Assembly (NCBI GenBank): GCA_023525715.1
Contig: CM042012.1
Coordinates: 51,670,008 to 51,734,007 of the forward strand
DNA from: Cichorium intybus
Lineage: Eukaryota; Streptophyta; Magnoliopsida; Asterales; Asteraceae
DNA length: 64,000 nucleotides
Direction: 5' to 3'
Shown here: in pieces, positions 12,780 to 21,025 of the stretch
Layout of the letters: each line of letters opens with the position of its first letter
How positions within the stretch are numbered: position 1 is the stretch's first letter
Position numbers and translations under genes: made by a program
Notes under the pieces: model-generated
The model's input: only the letters and a program-made list of their open reading frames with translations
Database searches by the model: none
Told to the model about the DNA's origin: nothing

Positions 12780-13362
12780 TTAATGATCAATAGCATAAGG
12801 CAACGAACTTCCTTGGACTCAATAGTCAAGGAGACATGCTCATCACAAGCTGCTGTGTGATGCCATGTTTGGGAGCGGACACTCAGTCGGATATGGTTCG
12901 CCAGCAAAACTAAGAACTATTCTCTAATTGCAAAACCATATCACATAGTCCAGCCAGTCAGCCTTACCATACTAAACAGGTGCTTTCTGAAGCTCTCAGA
13001 AATGGGTGAAGGAGGAGAAGGAGGAGAATGACACTTTCTTCAGACATATATAAAATTTGAATTTATTCGTTTAATTAATCCTTTTAAATAATTACCCAAT
13101 ATATATTATTTAACAAGGCTAGGATCCAAAATACCCCAACTATGCTATGAAGAGGGATGTCGTAGTCACAACACAGTGGTCATTAAGGTAGATAACTATT
13201 ATCCATTTCAGTCTAATGAAATTCCTAGATCTGTGAGACTCATTGAACTGTTCAATGGCATGTTTAATCTCGGATATGCCCCACCGTTTGTGACTGGGAT
13301 GCCAAGGATCACAAACCAGGTGTGAATAACCATGCAAATTAGCTTGGTACTCTCGGGGTCCA

Positions 13363-13418
13363 TTATCATCTCAAATTGATGTGCCGGTTAACCACACACG
13401 CTCCATCAACAATGATAA
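13363..13418 (-). other. Copia stem-loop, copy c
   Basis: Inner stem TTGATG (13376-13381) with CATCAA (13404-13409) closes the 22-base loop. Outer arms TTATCAT (13363-13369) and ATGATAA (13412-13418) pair perfectly. It lies in the leader between primer site and gag. Confidence 0.75.
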
Positions 13419-13431
13419 CACCCGCGAAACC

Positions 13432-13509
13432 CATTGCCACTCTTTATGAACCCCGATTGGTGTGCCGGTAACCCACACACGCTCCACCAACGTTTTATAA
13501 AGTGCAATG
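13432..13509 (-). other. Copia stem-loop, copy d
   Basis: Inner stem TTGGTG (13457-13462) with CACCAA (13485-13490) closes the 22-base loop. The outer arm CATTGC-(C)-ACT-(C)-TTTAT (13432-13447) pairs with ATAAAGTGCAATG (13497-13509) with two single-base bulges. Confidence 0.75.
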
Positions 13510-14386
13510 TGCAATTTCATGGGTTAGCATCAAATTCACATTTTTTCTAAAGTAACTAGATTGGGAATTATTGTACGGGATCTAGCACTTTGATCATTAT
13601 ACTTTTAATGATTAAGCGGTCCTATCAAAACTGTTCGGCTAACGACCCTCCACTGATCAGGCGAGCGGTGGGTGAGAGTGAACACCCATTAGACCGCCAT
13701 TTTATAGGCAGTCTCCTTATACCCACTTTATAGACCAGCTTCGTGAATGAGGCCTACTAATGATTTGACTAACCAATTTATCTTATACATATAGTATTAA
13801 CTTTTAATAATATATATAAGATGTATTTTAAACCTTTTAAAATATTCCTGGTTTATCTTTTAATTTCCTGAAATTTAACTATTAAATTTCAAATTAAATT
13901 AAACCTTTAAATTCGATTTAATTCGTCTTTTAATTAAACTATTAATTAAATTAATTAAATCTAGATATTTTAAACCTTTTAAAATATTTAGGATTTATCC
14001 TTTAATTTTTTTCAAATTTAACCATTAAATTAAAATTAAATTAAATCCCTTGAATTATCTTTTAATTAAATAATTAATTAAATTAATTCAAATGTAGATA
14101 GGTTTTTCCAAATTAATCAAATCAATTTAAACCTATCTTAAACCCCTAATTATCGAATTCAAAACAAACTGGGTTTAAGGTTATCCATTTAATTAAACAA
14201 TTAAAGTTACCAAAAATAGAAAGCCTTCCAAAACCCTAATGCCTATTTTCGAAAATTACCAAGGGGTGGGGAAAACGTTTCTAAAACCCAAACCCAAAAT
14301 CCATATCAGGCCCAAAGAGTTTATAAACAATAAACCCTAAATATTAGGAAAACTATTACAACAATTCAATAAGAAAACAACCATTT

Positions 14387-14398
14387 GCTCTGATACCA
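14387..14398 (-). other. Primer-binding site of copia-1
   Basis: On the minus strand this reads TGGTATCAGAGC, the standard copia primer site complementary to the 3' end of initiator methionine tRNA. It fixes the element orientation as minus. Confidence 0.9.
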
Positions 14399-14399
14399 C

Positions 14400-15163
14400 T
14401 GAAAGGTTTTTCCACAACCATGAACTAAATAACCTAAGTTCACATGCAACCTAGAAATGATCTATGTTTTCTTACTTTGAACATGTAACTAATTCCTAAA
14501 GGCCAAACAAAAATTAACTAAAAAAAATAAATCAGAAAAACTAACCTTTAGTTTTAATCTTGAAGCTAAGCAGCACAAGTGTCCTGCCTCAAATGAGATC
14601 ACACCCAGGGAGCCAGAGGGTGGACGAAGATTCCAGAGAGAATTTTAGAATCAGCCCCAATAATGAGGCCTAGGGTTCCCTATTTATAGGGAAACAAGAA
14701 ACCCTAGCCGTCAGCCATTTTCCGGATTATACGTACGCGCGTCGCGGCCTTTACATTGGCGCGCTGCGTGCCGCAATTCAACTATTGAATTCATACGAAT
14801 ATGTACGCGCGTCGTGGCCTTTACATTGGCGCGCCGCATGCCGTAATTCAACTATTGAATTTGTACGACTTTAATCCTTGACTTCCTGATTAATCTAATT
14901 AATGCCACAGAAATTAATCTAATTAATTCCTGATTAATTATTAATCAATTAATATAGTTTCTAATTAATATATTATCACTTTAATATATTAACAAACCAT
15001 ATCTTTTATTTCTATTGATTTATTAATCCCATAATAAACCAACCTTTCTCTCTACCGAACTTTCTACCAAACCTCCAGCTATGAGGGCAACCCAAATGGA
15101 CTTTGCTTCTATTAATTAGGTAAATACAAATTATAAGTTATGGCTTAGACACCTAATCCAACA
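14400..15163 (-). repeat. Copia-1 5' LTR with an extra tandem unit
   Basis: 764 bp, nearly identical to the left LTR. It differs by a tandem duplication of about 68 bp at roughly 14733-14868. That unit contains the GC-rich cluster CGCGTCGCG and the AATTCAACTATTGAATT near-palindrome. The second unit shows CG-to-TG changes typical of methylated-cytosine decay. Confidence 0.9.
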
Positions 15164-15422
15164 AATCAGATATTATGTTACGAATCTATGATAATCTATG
15201 GTAATCGATTACTCTGTTTGAGGTTTGTTATTGTTTCATTCCAAAAGTTATGTGCGTGTTGACATCTCAAATATTATTGACATTGTTTTGCATAAAAGTT
15301 GGATGTCGTAACACACAAAAAGATGAAAGTATGTTGCTGATTGTTGGCTTAGTTTTGTATAACCTGTTAATATCTCGACTATTATTGGCTTTGTTTTGTA
15401 TAAAAGTTGGATGTTGTAATAT
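15164..15422. repeat. ~107 bp tandem repeat interrupted by Athila-1
   Basis: Two units (about 15258-15364 and 15365 onward) share ATATTATTG, TTTTGTATAAAAGTTGGATG and TATGTTGCTGATTGTTGGC. The second unit continues at 25190-25260 after the Athila-1 insertion, where TATGTTGCTAATTGTTGGC follows. The array therefore belonged to the 3' flank of the MULE transposase gene before Athila-1 inserted. Confidence 0.65.
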
Positions 15423-17135
15423 TGTTGGTCGTCGAATTACCAAACAAATAAAAGAGTAATGTAATATAGATGCAGTTTATAATGATGGGACAGAAATTGT
15501 GAAATGTCAAAAGACCTCTAAATACTCTTCAATTAAGAATAATATAGTAGTGGTACGAGTCGAACCCAAGGGAATTGAGGTGAGTTAATCTCTTGCCAAG
15601 TTTTCACACTTCTAGAGATTGGGACAAAGAAATATAAAGTTCAAGGGGGGATTTGTCAAATCGCTTGAATAACAGAAAATAAATAAGAATGTGATTAATA
15701 TAATTAAACGGACATTCGGCTTCTAGTCTAATCAATCTTGTCGCATATTCGTACCTAGATGAAATTAAAAGTTAAGTAATGGTTATTGTCAATGGAAAAT
15801 GACAATAACACATCAACTTAGAAGAAATCCAAATGAATATGTTCAATACTTCAATGGTCTCTATTTGTGAAAGAAGTATTGTTTTCTCATATATAAGTGA
15901 ATATCTCAATGGTCATCTTGAAGAGATAGATGTATCTCAACCGAGACAAGATACTACTTCTATACGAGTGTTATAATCCAAATTCAATATTCCGTCCCTT
16001 TAGATGAAAGAACTAAGAACAAGCATGTAATTTAAGACATAGAAATCAACCGGGACAAAAGAAACATGCATCACTAATATAGAACAAGGAATAACACTAA
16101 AATTCTATAAAAGGTATGCACAACACAATGGTCAACTAGTGATTAATGCTAAAATTGACCAAGAGTGATGCTTTATGTTCTTTTGTCGGTTCTTTACTTC
16201 TTAAGAACTTGATTGATCTCTCAAGTCAAGTTTTTAACAAGTGAAGTTATTTCTAAGATGTTACCAACAATGATCTTCAAAACAATTGAAAATACATATA
16301 ACTATAATTGGTTAACTACCGGAATAGAGTGATCGACTAAATTCCAAATTAGGGACCAAATTTGTAATAAAATTTAAATGACAAAACTAAACCAAAACAG
16401 TTTTAATAACTTCAAAACTTCATTCTAAGCACAAATATTAATGACAAGAAAGATATGTGACTAAAAGCCGAATGTTATGAGACTTAGCCACTCATGTTAG
16501 CTAAAATCTGCACAAATGCAAAGAAAGACATTGAAACTAGCTAGAAAATGTAAAGAAAAGAGAGAGTATTCAAATGTATCTAAGTGTATTGAAGTGTATT
16601 GAAGTGTGTTGATAACTCCTCTCAAATGATCTATTTATAGTCCTCAAATGGCCCTGGAAAGATCTCAGTTCGGATTAATCAAATGGTGAAAACCCCATGC
16701 TTCAAAAGTTGATTTGCTGGAAGATTCGTGCTGCACATGGTCTACAGCAAGCGCACGACTCTTGCATATATGAGCACGACTTGTGATCCTTGAAGTAAAT
16801 CGTTATTTTTGACATTCCAGCTTGAGCACGACTCGTGCTTCCTTAGGCATAAAAACGCACGACTCGTGCTCCTTGAACAGGGGGTTTTCGAGGCTAAATC
16901 TTCCGTCTCTTGTCCGATTTGCTTGAAACTTGGTGTGAGGCTTCCTTTTGACATTGTATGGTGGTCCATATTTTTTAATGCCTGCAAAATATACCATTTT
17001 ATGCAAACAAATGGTTTTTGCTCCAAAATGAACACATTAGACCGAAAACATGCATATAGCATGCTTTAAAGGCAATAAACGATGTTGAATGCGGTAAATA
17101 AACATACAAAAAGGTGTATAATTATACACCTATCA
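15423..17135 (-). repeat. Athila-1 3' LTR
   Basis: 1713 bp. In sense orientation it begins TGATAGGTGTATAATTATAC. TATA-like CTATTTATAG near 16630 (plus reading) has the palindrome cluster 16753-16869 upstream in the sense direction. Compared with the other LTR, the cluster differs near 16753-16786, where two decayed motif copies stand in place of one intact copy. Confidence 0.9.
16753..16869 (-). promoter_or_regulatory. LTR palindrome cluster (3' LTR copy)
   Basis: Exact GCACGACTCGTGC at 16826 and 16857, 31 bp apart. Decayed copies sit at 16753 (CTTGC end) and 16774 (TTGTGA end). It lies upstream of the LTR TATA box in sense orientation. Confidence 0.6.
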
Positions 17136-18643
17136 AACATCCACAAGCTTAAACTCTTCTTTGTCCTCAAAGAAAACAAGAAAAACTTAGACTAATGGGT
17201 ATAAGAAGGAAAATAAAAAGAAAGTGTGAAACCTTTTTAAATTAAATCGCGCCAACATTATCACTAGCAATGATATGGTTAACATATCGTCCCTGTATTT
17301 GCCTAAAATTTCACAGTTGTGAAATAGTAGATTATACTAAGAAACAAATATTCGTTAAACAATAGCATAGCCACGTCATATATTGATTATAACACCACTA
17401 CCGTGACTTTCACCGCGTTTAGCAAGAGCAACACAATACAAGGTCAGTGCTCACAATTTTTAGCTCTTCTCATATCTGCACACAATTCGCTGATTGCGAC
17501 TCACAAATGTCTTCCACCACTCATATGGAATTAGGGTGGTGTTTACACTCGGATGTCGAACTTGGACTCATGTTAATATGACTTTGCCTCAATTATCACA
17601 TTGACCACCTTTATTAAAACTTGTCAATTTGTTTGAATGACCTTCCAAAATTATAAATACAAGAAATTACAACTCGATAAATATAATACAAATACAAAAG
17701 AGAATAAACACTCTATTTTTGGATTTTCTTTGAAATGAGTAAAATAGTTTGGCAATTATTTTTAAAAGCCATTTTAGATTTTAAAAGATACAAACTATCT
17801 TTTATTGAAGGGAAATGAGATATAAGCATTTGTGCTTATTCTATTTTTTTGGAAATTTAATCAACACACATGTTTGGTTCTTGGTTTTATTTATTTTTAT
17901 TTTATTATTATTATTATTATTTTTATTATTTTTTTTATATAACCAAATTTTTTAGAACCAAACAAAATATTTCTGGAATTTCACCATTTATTTGACTCGA
18001 CATACAAATGTAAAGATTTTGTTTTTGAAATTAGAATTATTAAATGAATAATAATTTCAAAATTTTTGCTTAAAAAGGACCAAACCGGTCAAGACAAAAT
18101 GATATGAAAATTCTGAAGATCTGTAAAATTGACATGTTTGAAACAAAGGTGTTGGTCAAAGTGTGATTACGAAGGCAAAACCTGTAACATTAACCAAGCC
18201 GATTGCACACATTGAGATTCTTACGGGGTATCTGCACCTTGTATTGCTGTACTTGCTAAAAATAGATTCAGTTAAAATAGATGTCTTATAAACTATTCAT
18301 ACGTGTGTATGCTAAGTACATTTGACAAACAAAAGTTTTTTTTAACACAATCTAAAATTTTGCAAAGTGAAAAAATTTTCAACCACAAGGTAGATATGCA
18401 ACCATAACATTGAAAATAAAGATGCAACATAATTTAACCATCAAAAGTTTTCACGAGGGGTAAGAAAAGAAATGCGATAAATATCAAATGTTTTAAACAC
18501 ACAAAATTTTTTGTTTTTTAAGTTTTTTTTTGTTTTTTTTTAAATAAAGAAAATAATATAGAAGTGAAAAATGCTAGCATCTAACATCGTATATACCTCC
18601 ACAAGCTTAAAAATAAGCGTCGTCCTCGAAGCTTGCGGGAAGT
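17136..18643 (-). other. Athila-1 3' untranslated region
   Basis: AT-rich and non-coding, with T-rich runs at 17880-17940 and 18500-18545. The phrase CCACAAGCTTAAA occurs beside the 3' LTR (17139) and again at about 18600 beside the end of ORF2, suggesting a duplicated polypurine-side segment. Confidence 0.6.
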
Positions 18644-19975
18644 CTACTGTGGTCCTGGAGGTGGCGGGGGGTGGCCGAGAGTCCACTGATACACGTGTTG
18701 CATCATTCTCTCTACTTCTCTATTGTGCCTCTCCACGTCTCTGTTGTGCCGCTGCTGAGCGGTCACATAGTCATCAAAATCCACCCGCAGTGCATGGACA
18801 TTGTCGTCAATTTGGACGACATCTTCTCGCAGGAAGTCAATCTGCTCCTGCAAGGCACCATAATCGCCCCATCCTTGCTGCTGCTGTTGCTGCTGTGGTG
18901 GCGCATCCTCGTTGGCCGCCTGCTGTTCTTCTTCTCCGCCTCCTACATTGGGAGGTAGTCGCCAGTTGGTGTTGCTGGCTGGATTGGCCAATGCCAAGGT
19001 CTGAACGTCATCATCATCGATTATGAGGTACGGTGTGTGACGTGGGCCAACTACCCAGGTGTTCTGTTGCGGCTCTCCGTAGTACAATTTCATGTACTCT
19101 AACACTTCTCCTGTGAGAGTGTTTCCGTCCTCCAGTCGCTCCATTGCGTGTGGTATGCGTATATGTAGGAATCTGTCCAAAAGAGTAACCAATCCTCCTC
19201 CATGAATTTCGCCTATGGTCTTTTGGCTCTCCTTTATCAGCCTTTCGCACACATAAGCTCCGAAATTTGGTTTTTGTGGACTGTTGGTGACTGCGCACCA
19301 AAGGAGCTGTAATTCCTTAGAAGAGATAGTGCTTGTCTCTCTTCTAGGGAATAGAATGGAGGCGACGATTCGGTGTAACACCTTTAAAACCGGGTGTATG
19401 ATGCACGAGGCTTTTGCTGTCCTCGCTACATATCTGTCAATGCCTGTGATGTTGTTCTAGAAGGCGTTGTTGTTTAAGTCTTCTTTTCTACCTCTTCTGT
19501 CAGGCCCAAAGGTGTTGTTTGTTGGACCGTTGATAAATTGACAGATTTGGTCTCTAGTTAGGGACCTCGGCTCGTTGCATAACCTGAAATTCAGTTCACC
19601 ATGATCCAAAAAGACAGATGACATAAATTCCAATGTTAGTATTCTATAGGTAGGAGCCGTGGTGTTCATCAGTGTTCCCCATCCTAGATTGTTCAAGAGT
19701 GTTTGAATGCCATCAAACACTCCTATGTCTTGCAAGGTGTCCACACAGATGAATTTTTGGGAGATGACCTCCCTTTCTTGTAAAGCCACAAAGCGGTCTC
19801 TCTGGCTATAATCCGAGAATATGACACCATCAATACGGGGGGGGGGGGGGAGAGTCGCTCCTTTGTCGTGAACTGGAGGCTCCAACTCTGGATCTTTTCC
19901 TGTAAGTTTCAAGGGCCATTGCAATCTGTACAACCAAAAATTAGCCAAAACAACACCCAAGTTATGAATCATCAA
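18644..19975 (-). pseudogene. Athila ORF2 (ATHILA ORF-1-like domain), one nonsense codon
   Basis: A single frame of 444 codons interrupted only by TAG at 19457-19459. The two halves, 19975-19460 and 19456-18644, are in the same frame. The text RDRFVALQEREVISQKF, then LTLEFMSSV and FRLCNEPRSLTRDQ, matches the plant ATHILA domain (Arabidopsis retrotransposon ORF-1 protein, Pfam PF03078) found downstream of pol in Athila elements. The C-terminal 120 residues carry polyglutamine, a predicted coiled coil (about 18740-18860) and a PPPPP tail. The role of this protein is not established. Some authors call the position env-like, but no signal peptide or membrane anchor is visible here. A homologous, frameshifted ORF occurs in Athila-2. 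Confidence 0.8.
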
Positions 19976-20623
19976 GGAATTTATATACTTGACAATATTT
20001 TGGTTTTGTATTCCTATGATTTAGAAAACATCATATGATTCATCAAGTCAAAATTAAGCTAAAAAGGTTGAAATTTTCATGATTGGGACAAAATTCATCA
20101 TCTTAAATTTTGGATGAAATGGATGTTTCAAAGCTCAATTCACACCACATTGCACATCCACAAGCTTGTATGTGCAATGGATTAGAACAATTTCATCTAA
20201 TTCAAAATTTCAAGAAAAATTAGGGTTCTTGGTGTTCTTCCCCAATTTGGGTGATTTTGCCCTAATCATGTAAATTTCAAGGTAATCAAGCAATAAAACA
20301 TCATAGAAACACTAATCTAACATATAAGATCACAAATTTCAAACAATAATCATCAAAATTGAAATTTCTCAAAAACTAGGTTTTTGGAAATCTGTTGGAT
20401 TTTGATGATTTCATGGATAAATGTTGGATTAGATGCATGAAAAGTGTTAGAAAGATGAATAATAGCAAAAAATACATACCTTTTGAGCTTAAAACGGTTG
20501 AAAAATGAAGATTTGGGGTGTTTTTGTGGTGTTCGGCCGAGAGGAACACGAGAGGGAGAAGGGGAATTTCAGCCGTGCGTATGAACAAGTGCAGGAAATA
20601 AGTTCTTATGCTGTCCAGACCAA
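19976..20623 (-). other. Athila-1 spacer upstream of ORF2
   Basis: Non-coding on the sense strand. It contains repeated CCACAAGCTTG-like text near 20158. No intact reading frame is recognised. It could hold a 5' leader or a splice acceptor for ORF2. Confidence 0.5.
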
Positions 20624-20746
20624 GCACGACTCGTGCGTTTTTGTTCCTATGGACGCACGACTCGTGCAACTAATTGACACTGTTCTTGGGTTTTCAACCG
20701 AGCACGACTCGTGCTTATTTATACAGAGGGGATGCACGACTCGTGC
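20624..20746 (-). promoter_or_regulatory. Internal cluster of four GCACGACTCGTGC palindromes
   Basis: Four exact copies of a 13-bp odd palindrome (GCACGA-C-TCGTGC) at 20624, 20655, 20702 and 20734; start-to-start distances are 31, 47 and 32. A TATA-like TTATTTATAC lies at about 20715-20724. The cluster is between the gag-protease ORF and ORF2, about 650 bp upstream of the ORF2 start. The same motif clusters upstream of the LTR TATA box, so an internal promoter for ORF2 is a reasonable inference. Confidence 0.6.
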
Positions 20747-20928
20747 AAACCCTCTGTTAAGGAAAAAATTTTCGTTTTTTTATTTTTTTTTGCTCGGTGA
20801 CTCCAAAATTTTTCCGACACTTCCGTACACTTTATTATACATTAAAAACATCAAAAAGTAAAAAAAATCAAATAAAAACATGTTAAAACACGCGAAAACG
20901 AAGCACACAAATATCGTAAAATAAAAAT

Positions 20929-20990
20929 CGGGTTGCCTCCCGAGAAGCGCACTTGTTTAACTTCTTTGGCTCGACACGGGCCCGTGTTTG
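20929..20990 (-). other. Conserved segment downstream of ORF1 with GGAGGCAACCC
   Basis: Sense reading contains AAGCGC...CGGGAGGCAACCC. A matching segment with AAACTTAGCGCTTGTTGGG and GAGGCAACCC lies at 58518-58556 in Athila-2, also just after ORF1. A perfect 14-bp palindrome ACACGGGCCCGTGT follows at 20974-20987. GGAGGCAACCC is a recurrent phrase at this point in plant Ty3 elements; its function is unknown to me. Confidence 0.55.
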
Positions 20991-21025
20991 AGCTTTAGGA
21001 CTCATACACGGGGGCTTAGGAAAGG

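Larger units (their letters stand above)
12780..14386 (-). other. Copia-1 5' leader
   Basis: Non-coding leader between the primer-binding site and gag in a SIRE-like element. Bases 13090-13560 align by eye with 61495-61910 of copia-2 (AACAAGGCTAGGATCCA, GAAATTCCTAG, CACACACGCTCCA and CATGGGT landmarks). It carries stem-loop copies c and d. The 13790-14200 part is very AT-rich with repeated TTAAATT and AATTAAA words. Confidence 0.7.
4523..15163 (-). mobile_element. Copia-1: degenerate SIRE/Maximus-like LTR retrotransposon
   Basis: Two LTRs of one family (695 and 764 bp, TG...CA) flank about 9.2 kb, of which 3.2 kb is a nested solo LTR. The element reads on the minus strand. A primer-binding site complementary to initiator methionine tRNA lies inside the right LTR, and the polypurine-like AAGTGTGAGAC lies inside the left LTR. 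The 3' region (5218-8000) is clearly alignable by eye to bases 49132-49450 of copia-2, for example GATAAGTGATCA and the ATCGAGTGGCC / ATCGTCGAGGGGC segment. Coding content is reduced to frame-broken traces of protease and integrase. Flanks AATCG/AATCA support a five-base target duplication. Confidence 0.85.

Noticed and set aside
4523..15163. Envelope gene in the long 3' region of the SIRE-like element
   Set aside because: No continuous frame, signal peptide or membrane segment is visible; the region is non-coding in both copia-1 and copia-2.
16742..17069. 60-106 codon ORFs repeated at 24812-25118
   Set aside because: Both are inside the Athila-1 LTR and duplicated only because the LTR is; no domain recognised.
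18571..19026. 151-codon plus-strand ORF
   Set aside because: Shadow of the Athila-1 ORF2 tail on the opposite strand, produced by its glutamine and proline codons.
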